Source of the DNA: Gemmatimonadota bacterium
GTDB lineage: Bacteria > Latescibacterota > UBA2968
Assembly (NCBI GenBank): GCA_026706845.1
Contig: JAPOXY010000209.1
Coordinates: 20,737-64,876 of the forward strand
Direction of reading: 5' to 3'
DNA length: 44,140 nucleotides
The position numbers and the translations under genes were made by a program. The notes under the pieces are model-generated. The model had not been told where the DNA came from. It saw only the letters and a list, made by a program, of their open reading frames with translations, and made no database searches. Each line of letters opens with the position of its first letter. Position 1 is the first letter of the stretch. Shown here one piece after another: positions 17,901 through 26,114 of this stretch.

Positions 17901-19205
17901 CTACCCACTTGTCTTGCCAAAATTTGAGGTAAATATCAAAAAGTCGTTAAAATCTACGTCGCCATCCTGATCCAGATCACCGATTAAACCGCTTGGCGTG
18001 CCACCGCCTCCTCCAGCCGGTGCCATTTCAGAGGACCACCGAAGGATCTCGTTTTGTCCCCGGGTCTCTGCGACTCCGTTGCCCAAAGTATCTACATGAG
18101 CGCGGAATCTGCCGTCTTCAATTCCCAATACACCGTTGCCCGCTCCATCGGCTGCCATAGCCGCAATGGGCCGTCCAGAGGCGTTGAGAACGCCCATTAC
18201 ACCGTGCCCACTTTCATCGACACCCAATATAGAAGTCAAAACGCCCTCTTTGTTTGTCACCAATACGGCTGCATCGCCAGCCGCGTCAACTCCCAAACCA
18301 ACTATTGAACCCGAGGCACTGACAGCACTGGCCGAGCCATTGCCAGCATTATCTACACTTAGAATCACCGCACCTGCGTTCGATTCGGAGCCACTATCTA
18401 TGACCAATCCCGCATTTCCCGCACCATCGGTTCCGAGAAGCGCGAACGAACCCGAAGCATTGATGCTACTCACCCGTCCACTCCCCGTTTCATCTATGCC
18501 CAAAATTACCGCACCCACGCTCGATTCGGATGCAGTGCTCACGATTACTCCCGCATTTCCAGCTTGATCGGAACGAAGAGCGACAAAGCTCGAACCAGAG
18601 GTATTTGATGAGGCTATAAAGCCATTGCCAGCTTGATCTGCACCCATCCCCGCAACAGAGGCATTATTTTCTATGATACTAACATCTCCATTGCCAGCTT
18701 GGTCAACGGATATAGCTGCAACTGCTGTACCAGCCGCGTTTCCTACGACCAAAACACCGTCTCCAGCAGTATCCGATCCGGTTACGGCGACGACATTCCC
18801 AGATGCATTTACAATCTGTAGTGTGTTTACCTGCAGTGTGCTTACCCTCAATGTATCGGACACAACCTGTAGTTCTCCCGCTTGTACTTGTTTGCCCAAT
18901 CTCGGTGTCTCATTCTGGTGCGATAGAATATTATTGATAAATTCTGTCTTATCTCTACCTGGACCAAGCCCTGGTGCCTGTATTCGTTGCGTCAGAATTT
19001 CTTCCCTATGCGACGCAATATTGCTATAACTTTCCACATTTACGGAGGTCAATTTTGGTGGGAGTAGCCGGTGAAACCACTTTGACGTAAAAGCGGGCGA
19101 TGTGTTGAAAAGGAATACAATGATCAATCCAATAATCGCCCGCATTTGCCAGCGCACTCTTTTTTCCAGTGCTTCTACCTTTTTTTCTACGATTTCCCTG
19201 TCCAT
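17901..19205 (-). CDS. Membrane-anchored repeat protein with C-terminal dockerin-like calcium loop
   Basis: The protein has 434 residues and no function that I recognise. In order it has a charged, coiled-coil-like stretch (1-20), one helix (about 22-40), a linker with LQVxSDTLRVSTLQVNTLQI, and about ten imperfect repeats of 21-25 residues with a core D-x-AG-N/D-G/A followed by two or three beta-branched residues and a SAS/NASG turn. It ends with GDLDQDGDVDFNDFLIF (Asp410-Asp421), which fits a single EF-hand/dockerin-type calcium loop. The repeats suggest a stacked beta fold outside the membrane. The AAGGAG site upstream supports the start. It is divergent from the gene at 19372. Confidence 0.75.
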   Translation of the reverse strand: MDREIVEKKVEALEKRVRWQMRAIIGLIIVFLFNTSPAFTSKWFHRLLPPKLTSVNVESYSNIASHREEILTQRIQAPGLGPGRDKTEFINNILSHQNETPRLGKQVQAGELQVVSDTLRVSTLQVNTLQIVNASGNVVAVTGSDTAGDGVLVVGNAAGTAVAAISVDQAGNGDVSIIENNASVAGMGADQAGNGFIASSNTSGSSFVALRSDQAGNAGVIVSTASESSVGAVILGIDETGSGRVSSINASGSFALLGTDGAGNAGLVIDSGSESNAGAVILSVDNAGNGSASAVSASGSIVGLGVDAAGDAAVLVTNKEGVLTSILGVDESGHGVMGVLNASGRPIAAMAADGAGNGVLGIEDGRFRAHVDTLGNGVAETRGQNEILRWSSEMAPAGGGGGTPSGLIGDLDQDGDVDFNDFLIFTSNFGKTSG

Positions 19206-19252
19206 TCTGTCTCCTTGAATTGGTGGTTGTGTTTTTTAGAATATAAAACATT

Positions 19253-19329
19253 TGTCAATCAATAATAACTTAATCCGAGATAAGCGGTCATGGGTTCTCC
19301 TTGCTTTGATAAAATGAAACGGCTATTAT
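19253..19329. promoter_or_regulatory. Divergent promoter region
   Basis: The 166-base gap separates two divergent genes. On the plus strand TTGCTT (19301-19306), a 17-base spacer and TATTAT (19324-19329) make a good promoter for the gene at 19372. On the minus strand a perfect TTGACA (19258-19253) faces the repeat-protein gene, but no good -10 follows at the usual distance, so that half is tentative. Confidence 0.5.
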
Positions 19330-19371
19330 GGACCATTCCAACGCGAATGTAGAGAATGGAGGAGCACAGCG

Positions 19372-20772
19372 ATGAATTTGCCAGAGCCACTTATTGCATC
19401 CAACCACCGCCAACTTTTTGTCGATAACCATTTCATCGACAGCCTTGAAAATGTGCATATTCACCAGCACGCGCCCATCCCACGCGAAACGTGTCTCTCT
19501 CTCAATCGCCCCTGGGAAGGTGAGACGAGTTGGTGTCCCGTTGTTATCAAAGATGGCGATAAATACAGGATGTGGTACCGATCTCAAGATGAACAGCAAG
19601 ACACAGGTAGTTTTAACCATACGTTCACTGCTTATGCCGAGAGCGAAGACGGCATTTGTTGGCAGCGGCCCAATCTCGGGTTGTTCAATTTTAATGGTTC
19701 AACCGATAACAATATCTGCGTTGACAATCCCAATACCAAAAATATCGCGGTTTTTGTGGATGAGCGCCCCGGCGTGCCAGAATCCGAGCGGTACAAAGCA
19801 GCGGGACGCTGGAGCGGTGGCAAACCCGCTCGTATCTACGGTCTCGTCTCTCCCGATGGCATTCACTGGCAAAACGCAGGAGACGGGCCGCTCATCGTTG
19901 CCTCTGAAGACGATCCCAATTTTGACAGTCCGGTTAGTGCTTTTTGGGATGCGCGTCAGGGGTGTTATGTCCTGTACGCGCGTGGCTGGTTTCCCGATGG
20001 CAATGAGCCGCGTATGCGCGCCATTCGAATGACGACGTCGCGGGATTTTATACATTGGGATGCATGGCAATATATCCGCATTGACGGCAAAACGCGCTTT
20101 GATTATCAACTTTATACAAATGCCGTTCATCCCTACGCATGTGCGCCCTATTATTTTGCCTTTCCCAAACGCTTTATTCAAACGCGCAAATCCCTGCTCG
20201 AGTGGGATCACGAAGGTCTTTCCGATGTCCTCTTTCTCGCCAGCAGAGATGGACTGAATTTTACCCAGCCGTATGCCGATGCGTTTATGCGTCCCGGTCT
20301 GGATCAAAACAACTGGCACGAGCGCTCTATTTTTATCGGACCGCGTGTCGTTTCTACAGCGCCCGGCGAACTCTCGCTTTATTCTGTGCAAAATTATCGC
20401 ACGCCCAATGCACACATTCGGCGTTTTACTCTGCGCGAAGATGGGTTTGTTTCTGTTCGCGCTGATGCCAGAACGGGTATTCTTACGACCAGACCGTTTA
20501 CTTTTACCGGTACCCAGTTGGAAATCAATTATTCTACGAGTGTTGCCGGATCGATTCGCATCGCATTGCTCGATGAAGCGGGCGATCCCCTTCCAAAATT
20601 CGCGCTCGACGATTGTCCCCATATTTTCGGCGATGAAATCGCGCGCACTGTTCGCTGGGAAAATGTCAATGCTATCAATGTCGCCCCGAACCAACCTATT
20701 CGCTTGCAATTTGAGCTAATTGAAGCAGACCTTTTTTCTTTTCGGTTCTTCAGTCCCGGAGAAATGTTATGA
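19372..20772 (+). CDS. Five-bladed propeller glycoside-hydrolase-like protein (GH32/GH43-like)
   Basis: This 466-residue protein has no signal peptide. The repeated pattern YRMWYRS, AESEDGIxW, GLVSPDGIHW and TSRDFIHWDAW is typical of the five-bladed propellers of the GH32/43/68 superfamily and of related uncharacterised proteins in Lentisphaerae-, Planctomycete- and Latescibacteria-like genomes. Acidic residues that could be catalytic are present, but I cannot assign a catalytic set. The C-terminal 100 residues form a beta-rich domain. The start has a GGAGGA site (19358-19363). Its stop overlaps the next gene by ATGA, so the pair is translationally coupled and probably acts on the same sugar or sugar acid. 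Enzyme activity is inferred. Confidence 0.6.
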   Translation: MNLPEPLIASNHRQLFVDNHFIDSLENVHIHQHAPIPRETCLSLNRPWEGETSWCPVVIKDGDKYRMWYRSQDEQQDTGSFNHTFTAYAESEDGICWQRPNLGLFNFNGSTDNNICVDNPNTKNIAVFVDERPGVPESERYKAAGRWSGGKPARIYGLVSPDGIHWQNAGDGPLIVASEDDPNFDSPVSAFWDARQGCYVLYARGWFPDGNEPRMRAIRMTTSRDFIHWDAWQYIRIDGKTRFDYQLYTNAVHPYACAPYYFAFPKRFIQTRKSLLEWDHEGLSDVLFLASRDGLNFTQPYADAFMRPGLDQNNWHERSIFIGPRVVSTAPGELSLYSVQNYRTPNAHIRRFTLREDGFVSVRADARTGILTTRPFTFTGTQLEINYSTSVAGSIRIALLDEAGDPLPKFALDDCPHIFGDEIARTVRWENVNAINVAPNQPIRLQFELIEADLFSFRFFSPGEML

Positions 20773-21914
20773 AAATCGCTAAAATCGAACAATTCTTTCC
20801 CCGCCGGAGAATGCGCCTGATCAAAATTACGACCGATACCGGTATTGTCGGTTGGGGAGAGACTACCCTTGAAGGCAAACCCAGGAGCACGTGGGCTGCC
20901 GTAGAAGAACTCGCTGATTATCTTATTGGGAAAGATCCCCTGCGCATTGAGCACCACTGGCAACATATTTATCGCTCTGCTTTTTATCGCGGAGGCAATG
21001 TACTTATGACGGCTCTTTCGGGTATTGATCAGGCGCTTTGGGATATTGCAGGTAAATACTTCAATGTGCCGACCTATCAGCTTCTCGGCGGACCGGTGCG
21101 CGATCGCATTCGCGTTTATGCCCATTGGGGGATTCGCGATAGTTCAGAACGCGGGTTGGATGCTGCGCGTGAGCGTCTCGAAATGCTACAAGAAAAAGGG
21201 GGGTACAAAGCTTTTAAATCGGGACCAGGCGGCAAGTGGCGTGCCCATGAACCTCCTGAGGTGATCGACCGCTTTGTCAAATGTGCCTATACTATGCGCG
21301 AGTGGGTTGGCGATGACTGCGAACTCTGTTTTGATTTTCACGGCAAGATGACGCCTGCGCTTGCCGTGGAAATTTGCCACGAGATCAAAGGCATGCGGCC
21401 CATGTTTGTCGAGGAACCCGTGCCGCAGGAAAATGTCGATGCGCTCAAACACGTTTCCGACCATGTGCCTTTTCCCATTGCTACGGGTGAACGCCTGCTT
21501 TCGCGCTGGGAGTTTCGCACTGTTTTTGAAAAAAATGCCGTTGCCTATATCCAGCCCGACGGATCGCATGCAGGCGGTATTTCCGAACTCAAACGCATTG
21601 CGAACATGGCTGAAGTGTATTACATACATATTATGCCGCACTGTGCTATTGGGCCAGTTGCGTTCTCTGCCTGTATGCAGGTTGATGCTGCGGTGCCCAA
21701 TTTCCTCATTCAAGAGCAAGTCGATGCGGGTTTGGGTGAGGATCTCCTGCAAGACCCCTGGGTTGTCAGAGATGGACATATTGATTTGCCCACCAGGCCC
21801 GGTCTGGGCTTTGACCTTATCCCCAAAGAAGCCGAACAAAATATCGGGGTTTACGAAGAAGAACTCGGTGGGGAATATTTTTACGAAAACGATGGCAGTG
21901 TTGCGGATTGGTGA
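20769..21914 (+). CDS. dgoD: Mandelate racemase/enolase superfamily protein, D-galactonate dehydratase type
   Basis: The protein has 381 residues. Magnesium ligands Asp189, Glu215 and Glu241 (in CFDFHGK, VEEPVP and ATGERLLSR), the acid His191 and the base His291 (in IMPHCAIGP) all sit in the spacing of galactonate dehydratase. The N-terminal HHWQHIYRSAFYRGG lid motif also agrees. The reaction would be dehydration of a sugar acid to a 2-keto-3-deoxy acid. Exact substrate cannot be fixed, since related sugar-acid dehydratases share this frame. It overlaps the propeller gene by ATGA and is followed at once by the CPBP gene. Confidence 0.85.
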   Translation: MKIAKIEQFFPRRRMRLIKITTDTGIVGWGETTLEGKPRSTWAAVEELADYLIGKDPLRIEHHWQHIYRSAFYRGGNVLMTALSGIDQALWDIAGKYFNVPTYQLLGGPVRDRIRVYAHWGIRDSSERGLDAARERLEMLQEKGGYKAFKSGPGGKWRAHEPPEVIDRFVKCAYTMREWVGDDCELCFDFHGKMTPALAVEICHEIKGMRPMFVEEPVPQENVDALKHVSDHVPFPIATGERLLSRWEFRTVFEKNAVAYIQPDGSHAGGISELKRIANMAEVYYIHIMPHCAIGPVAFSACMQVDAAVPNFLIQEQVDAGLGEDLLQDPWVVRDGHIDLPTRPGLGFDLIPKEAEQNIGVYEEELGGEYFYENDGSVADW

Positions 21915-21915
21915 T

Positions 21916-22809
21916 ATGAACGAAATAACAGAACAAACCGATAAAATGGGCAAGGCGTTTCTCGATCTCGCCAACCTGGGTGAAGTGCGCTGGACCAGAT
22001 ATATTTTGACGCTGCTAATCATTATTGCCACCTGGACTTTTGGCAGTGGCGTGGTTCTGTTCGGTGTTTATGGCTCTGAACCCGAAGGTTCTCCCATGGA
22101 TGGCACAAATCCTTTTCTGGATTTTATTGCCCTCAACTTGCTCTTTATCACGGTGCTGATCGGCATGTGGATTGGCATTCGCAACGCACACAAACGCTCT
22201 TTACGCACGCTTATTACGCCACGTGACCGCATCCGATGGGGGCGCATATTTCAGGGCTTCGGTTTGCAGATGGGTCTGGGTATTGTTTTCGCAGGTATTG
22301 ACGCTCTGCTCTTTCCCGATAACTACTCTTATACCCTGGATCCCGAACGCTTTTACAAATTCGCCATTCTCGTCCTGCTCCTCACGCCTTTCCAGACCAC
22401 TACCGAAGAATTGCTCACGCGCAGTTACTTCCTGCAAATTCTCGGTCACTTCACGCGGCATCCCATTGTCCTCGTTATTCTCAATGCCTTGCCTTTTGCC
22501 CTGTTCCATTTGATGAATCCCGAGATCGCGGCGTATGGCGTAGCACCCATGTTGATTTCCTACTTTGTCGTCGGTGCATTTCTCGCCCTCGTCACGCTCA
22601 AGGACAATGGTGCAGAACTCGCTATTGGCATTCATGCCGCGAATAACATGTTTGCAGCGGTCCTCGTCAATTACGAAGGCTCCGCGCTATCTACCAATGC
22701 CATCTTTACCATAAAAGAGGTCAATGTCTGGGCAGGCACAGTTGCCTACATCGCCTCTGCAGCTATTATGTATTGGATATTGTTCCGCAGTAAACGACCA
22801 GTCCCTTGA
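21916..22809 (+). CDS. CPBP family intramembrane metalloprotease
   Basis: The protein has 297 residues and about seven to eight helices. It carries the three motifs of the CAAX-protease/bacteriocin-processing (Abi) family: EELLTR (Glu164, Glu165, Arg169), FALFH with His198, and HAANN with His240 and Asn244. Family members cleave substrates within the membrane using a metal; bacterial roles vary and none can be assigned here. The start at 21916 is one base after the dehydratase stop; the frame is open further upstream but only inside the dehydratase. Its presence in a sugar-acid gene cluster is unusual. Confidence 0.85.
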   Translation: MNEITEQTDKMGKAFLDLANLGEVRWTRYILTLLIIIATWTFGSGVVLFGVYGSEPEGSPMDGTNPFLDFIALNLLFITVLIGMWIGIRNAHKRSLRTLITPRDRIRWGRIFQGFGLQMGLGIVFAGIDALLFPDNYSYTLDPERFYKFAILVLLLTPFQTTTEELLTRSYFLQILGHFTRHPIVLVILNALPFALFHLMNPEIAAYGVAPMLISYFVVGAFLALVTLKDNGAELAIGIHAANNMFAAVLVNYEGSALSTNAIFTIKEVNVWAGTVAYIASAAIMYWILFRSKRPVP

Positions 22810-22888
22810 TCTCTGTTCCGAAACGGGCTTAATTGGGGCGAGGATATCGAAGAAACTGGCGAATACGACTGAAGCACTATACCGACAG

Positions 22889-23977
22889 ATGAAAGGGCTT
22901 GCCGTGCCTAAATTTCAAGCGAAGGCTTTGCGCCGGATTGGTTACGAGCTTTTCGAAGCTGCCGGGTGTACGCCCGAGGACACGAGGACCGTCGTGGACC
23001 ACCTTGTCGAGTCGAATCTCTTCGGTCACGACTCTCACGGCGCCATCCGGTTCTACGAGTATGCCCGGGCGGTCCGGGAAGGGCGGTTCCAGCCCCGGGC
23101 GGTTCCGGAGGTCGTTGAGGAGTATCCCTGCCTGGCTGTTGTGGATGCGAAGGGGGCGATGGGACAGGTGGGCGCGACCTTTGCAGCAAAGCTGGCCAGT
23201 GAGAAGGCCCGGATACACGGCGTCGGTTGCGTCGCGCTGCGGAATACCAGCCATATAGGCCGGGCTGGTGCGTATCCGCTCATGGTCGCCCGGGAAGGAT
23301 TGATTGGTCTGATCTTTGTGAATGCCGGGCACCTGGGTTATCAGATCGCCCCTTTTGGGGGAATCGACGGACGCCTGAGCACCAATCCGATCGCATTTGC
23401 TGCCCCCCGACGAGAGGCAGAGCCGATTCTGGTGGACATGACGACTTCGGTGGTGGCAGAAGGGAAGGTGCGGGTGGCGATCAACAGCGGGCACCAGGTC
23501 CCCGAGGGTTGGCTGATCGATTCGGAGGGGAATCCGACCGTGGATCCGGGAGATTTTTCGGCCGATCCGCCGGGCGCAATTCTCCCTATGGGCGGCGTGG
23601 TTGCCCACAAAGGCTTTGCGTTGAGCCTGGTGGTGGAGCTTTTGGGAGGCACTCTCAGCGGGCAGGGATGCGCTGCCGGCGAGCGCCAGATGATCAGCAA
23701 CGGCGTGTTTTTGACGGTGTACGACATTGCGCACTTTACTGACCGGGAGGCCTACTACGACGAGGTAGAAGCATTGATCCAGCACGTGAAGTCGAGCCGC
23801 GTGGCCCCTGGATTTGAGGAAATCCTGCTGCCCGGAGAGCCGGAGTTCCGCAGCGCGATGCAGCGGAAGATGAAGGGGATCGAGGTAGATGATACGACCT
23901 GGTCGATGATCTGCGAGGAAGCGCGCGCCGTCGGGCTGGAACCCCAGCGGTGGGAAGCCGAGCGGTGTGTCGGTTGA
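22889..23977 (+). CDS. Ldh family (malate/L-lactate dehydrogenase type) oxidoreductase
   Basis: The protein has about 362 residues. Family motifs are GHDSHGAIRFYEY, NTSHIGRAGAYP, GRLSTNPIAFAAPR and PILVDMTTSVVAEGKVRVA, then a GGxxxHKGFALSLVVELLGG block near the end. This NAD(P)-dependent family reduces 2-keto acids or oxidises 2-hydroxy acids (malate, lactate, ureidoglycolate, 2,3-diketogulonate and others), which fits a role after a sugar-acid dehydratase. The start is either the ATG at 22889 or the GTG at 22904, the latter preceded by AAAGGG. Third positions are visibly richer in G and C than in the genes on both sides, which may point to separate acquisition. Confidence 0.85.
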   Translation: MKGLAVPKFQAKALRRIGYELFEAAGCTPEDTRTVVDHLVESNLFGHDSHGAIRFYEYARAVREGRFQPRAVPEVVEEYPCLAVVDAKGAMGQVGATFAAKLASEKARIHGVGCVALRNTSHIGRAGAYPLMVAREGLIGLIFVNAGHLGYQIAPFGGIDGRLSTNPIAFAAPRREAEPILVDMTTSVVAEGKVRVAINSGHQVPEGWLIDSEGNPTVDPGDFSADPPGAILPMGGVVAHKGFALSLVVELLGGTLSGQGCAAGERQMISNGVFLTVYDIAHFTDREAYYDEVEALIQHVKSSRVAPGFEEILLPGEPEFRSAMQRKMKGIEVDDTTWSMICEEARAVGLEPQRWEAERCVG

Positions 23978-24086
23978 GCGCGCGCTGGCTCCGGGGTCGT
24001 TGGGATGTCATAGAACGCGAATCGCCTGACAGCCGGACACCTTTAGAAGGATCGGATTCGACAGGGTGAAGTTTGGGAAATGTCTC

Positions 24087-24125
24087 GGATTATAACTTGC
24101 ACCATCATCGCATTCATAATAAATT
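24087..24125 (+). promoter_or_regulatory. Promoter region of the sigma-54 activator gene
   Basis: Two overlapping readings exist. GG (24087-24088), 10 bases, GC (24099-24100) within CTTGCA fits the minimal sigma-54 spacing but lacks the CAC of the -24 box. TTGCAC (24097-24102), 17 bases, TAAATT (24120-24125) fits a sigma-70 promoter. The sigma-70 reading is somewhat better. The 183-base gap 23978-24160 shows no gene or clear terminator. Confidence 0.4.
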
Positions 24126-24160
24126 AGTATATCTATAAGAATAAATAAGGAAAGGTACTA

Positions 24161-25924
24161 ATGAATGCGATTAATCCTGAAATCGAATACAACTTTGTAA
24201 TAGGTAAAAGCCCGCAAATTCAGGAAGTCTATCGCCAGATGCAAACGGCTGCTAAAGGGGCGGGAAGCGTGCTAATTGCGGGAGAGAGCGGCACCGGAAA
24301 AGACCTGGTCGCTCAGTACATCCACCACAAAAGTGGTCGCGCCCCGAATCCATTTGTGCCCGTGAATTGCGGCGCTATTCCCAAAGAACTCTTTGAAAGC
24401 GAACTGTTCGGACACAAAAAAGGTTCTTTTACCGGCGCCGTAAACGAAACCGCGGGCCTTTTCAGATCTGCTAATACAGGGACCATCTTTCTGGATGAGA
24501 TTACCGAAATCCCGCTCGAGACCCAGGTCAAACTTCTGCGCGTTCTTCAAGAGAAGCGCATTCGACCCCTCGGAAGCACGGAAGAAATTCCCCTGGACGT
24601 CCAGGTCATTGCAGCCACCAACCGCGACCTGGAGCAGGTGCTCTGGAACAGGAGCTTCCGGGAAGATCTCTATTACCGGCTCGGGGCAGTCACCATCTAT
24701 ATCCCACCCCTACGGGAACATTTAGAAGATATTCCGGACCTGGTCGCCACTTTCATCCAGAAGCTCAATCGACGCCTTAAACGCAACATCCTGGGCGTTC
24801 ACCCAGATATAATGCAAAACCTCACCAACTATTCCTGGCCTGGCAATGTGCGTCAGCTTGAAAACGTCATTGAAAATGCATATTTGTTTTCCAAAGGGAA
24901 GTGGATTACCCGGCTGGGGGTGAAACTCGAAGAGGATATCCAATCTCTTGTGCGATCCACAGGACAAATTAGCATGTCCTTGGACCCGGACGAATTTTAT
25001 CTGCCGTCCAAAGTGATGTCAACCTCCTTGAGACGGAAAATTCAAAGTGCAGCAAAAAGTCCGACAGGCGTGTTGATCCAGGGAGAAGAAGGGACCGGAT
25101 CCCTGATGGTTGGACGGGAAATCCACCGTCAGAGCTTCTATGCAAAAGGGCCTTTCGTCATCGTCAACTGCGATACGATTCCACCCGAACTTTTTGAAAA
25201 AGAGCTGTTCGGAAATTCTATTTTTGAAGATACACAAGGACATTTTGAAGGATATATACACCAGGCCGAAAGCGGCACGCTCTATCTCAACGAAGTTACG
25301 GCCATACCGTACCGGATTCAGATGCTGCTGCTTAGCTTGTTCGAAGGAGACAGGATGCGTCCGACCGGGTTTTCCAGGGATCTTCCAAAAAATCTTTGCG
25401 TCATTGCCTATACGTCGCAAGATCTGCATCGGGCCATGAAAGAGAAAAGCCTGTCTGTCGGATTCTATACCCGATTGAGTGGGTTTGTCATTCACATTCC
25501 GACTTTGCGGGAACAAAAAGAGAAAATTCCAGAATTCGCAGATTATTTTGTCAAATTATTCGCCACTCGGCAACAACATCCGGCTCCTCGAATTCACGAC
25601 GATGCACTGGCATCTCTGATGGCCTATCCCTGGCCGGGCAATCTACTGGAACTGCGCTTTGTCATTCAGGGTGCTCTTACTGCGGCGAACTTCGGCACAA
25701 TTCAAAAACACCACCTGCCAGACCAACTGGGAATACACTGGCAGACGGATGGACACACAGACACACGGGGTAAACTCTACGATGTAGAGCAGGCTTTACT
25801 CCAGGAAGCACTCCAAAAAGCCGATGGAAACAAAACCCAGGCTGCTCGACTTCTCGGTATCTCTCGGAAAAAGGTTTATAAAATGTTGGAAAGCGCAACC
25901 CTTCATCATGAATCCGGGTTTTAA
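24161..25924 (+). CDS. Sigma-54-dependent activator with tandem AAA+ domains, second one degenerate
   Basis: This 587-residue protein has no receiver or other sensory domain before the first ATPase. AAA+ domain 1 (about 11-250) is complete: Walker A GESGTGKD (41-48), the sigma-54 loop GSFTGA (88-93), Walker B TIFLDEI (108-114) and arginines 167 and 173. AAA+ domain 2 (about 283-520) keeps the fold, the ELFG motif and YPWPGN, but its Walker A reads GEEGTGSL (Lys to Ser314), its Walker B reads TLYLNEV (Asp to Asn377) and the GAFTGA loop is gone. A Fis-type helix-turn-helix follows (about 553-577, NKTQAARLLGISRKKVYKML). The ribosome site AAGGAAAGG at 24146-24154 sets the start. It probably activates the downstream sigma-54 promoter. 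The dead domain may act as a sensor or an assembly regulator. Confidence 0.9.
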   Translation: MNAINPEIEYNFVIGKSPQIQEVYRQMQTAAKGAGSVLIAGESGTGKDLVAQYIHHKSGRAPNPFVPVNCGAIPKELFESELFGHKKGSFTGAVNETAGLFRSANTGTIFLDEITEIPLETQVKLLRVLQEKRIRPLGSTEEIPLDVQVIAATNRDLEQVLWNRSFREDLYYRLGAVTIYIPPLREHLEDIPDLVATFIQKLNRRLKRNILGVHPDIMQNLTNYSWPGNVRQLENVIENAYLFSKGKWITRLGVKLEEDIQSLVRSTGQISMSLDPDEFYLPSKVMSTSLRRKIQSAAKSPTGVLIQGEEGTGSLMVGREIHRQSFYAKGPFVIVNCDTIPPELFEKELFGNSIFEDTQGHFEGYIHQAESGTLYLNEVTAIPYRIQMLLLSLFEGDRMRPTGFSRDLPKNLCVIAYTSQDLHRAMKEKSLSVGFYTRLSGFVIHIPTLREQKEKIPEFADYFVKLFATRQQHPAPRIHDDALASLMAYPWPGNLLELRFVIQGALTAANFGTIQKHHLPDQLGIHWQTDGHTDTRGKLYDVEQALLQEALQKADGNKTQAARLLGISRKKVYKMLESATLHHESGF

Positions 25925-25990
25925 TCCTTCAGTGCTTCCTTTCGAAACAACTGTATCCTGAGGGAACGTACCAGATGCTTCTCGCCAAAC

Positions 25991-26021
25991 TGGAATTCCC
26001 GGGCCCTGCAGGAATTCTCCA
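25991..26021 (+). promoter_or_regulatory. Candidate activator-binding site (imperfect dyad)
   Basis: Two GGAATTC boxes lie 20 bases apart, in an imperfect dyad that begins with TGGAATTCC and ends with GGAATTCTCCA around a GC-rich centre. It sits about 110-140 bases upstream of the start expected from the sigma-54 promoter at 26102-26116, the usual place for an enhancer site. Assignment to the activator at 24161 is inference. The remainder of the 314-base gap 25925-26238 holds the terminator, the sigma-54 promoter and an AT-rich leader. Confidence 0.35.
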
Positions 26022-26065
26022 TTCAATTTCATTCACATAAATATATATAAAATAATAGTCTAATT

Positions 26066-26114
26066 GTGCCAGACAATCTGATTTTCATTTTTTTCGTTGT
26101 CTGGCACTTTTTTT
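26066..26114 (+). terminator. Hairpin terminator after the activator gene, overlapping the sigma-54 promoter
   Basis: A perfect 11-bp inverted repeat (26066-26076 with 26097-26107) with a 20-base loop is followed by seven T. It lies 142 bases after the activator stop codon. The right arm and the T run also form the sigma-54 promoter described separately. Confidence 0.75.

Noticed and set aside
17869-17911. A 9-bp inverted repeat (17869-17877 with 17903-17911) at the end of the repeat-protein gene
   Set aside because: The loop is 25 bases, no T run follows on the minus strand, and it overlaps the desaturase promoter. A terminator is possible but not supported.
17901-19205. Periodic DNA in the repeat-protein gene as a possible CRISPR-like or satellite array
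   Set aside because: The periodicity is at the protein level in an intact reading frame, and the DNA repeats are strongly diverged.
19699-20709. A 336-codon open frame antisense to the propeller gene
   Set aside because: It lies wholly within a coupled plus-strand gene and shows no family features.
21361-21915. Upstream extension of the CPBP protease frame
   Set aside because: It lies fully inside the dehydratase gene in another frame; the conserved protein starts at 21916.
22877-23785. A 302-codon open frame antisense to the dehydrogenase gene
   Set aside because: The plus strand has all Ldh-family motifs; the antisense frame is a by-product of base composition.
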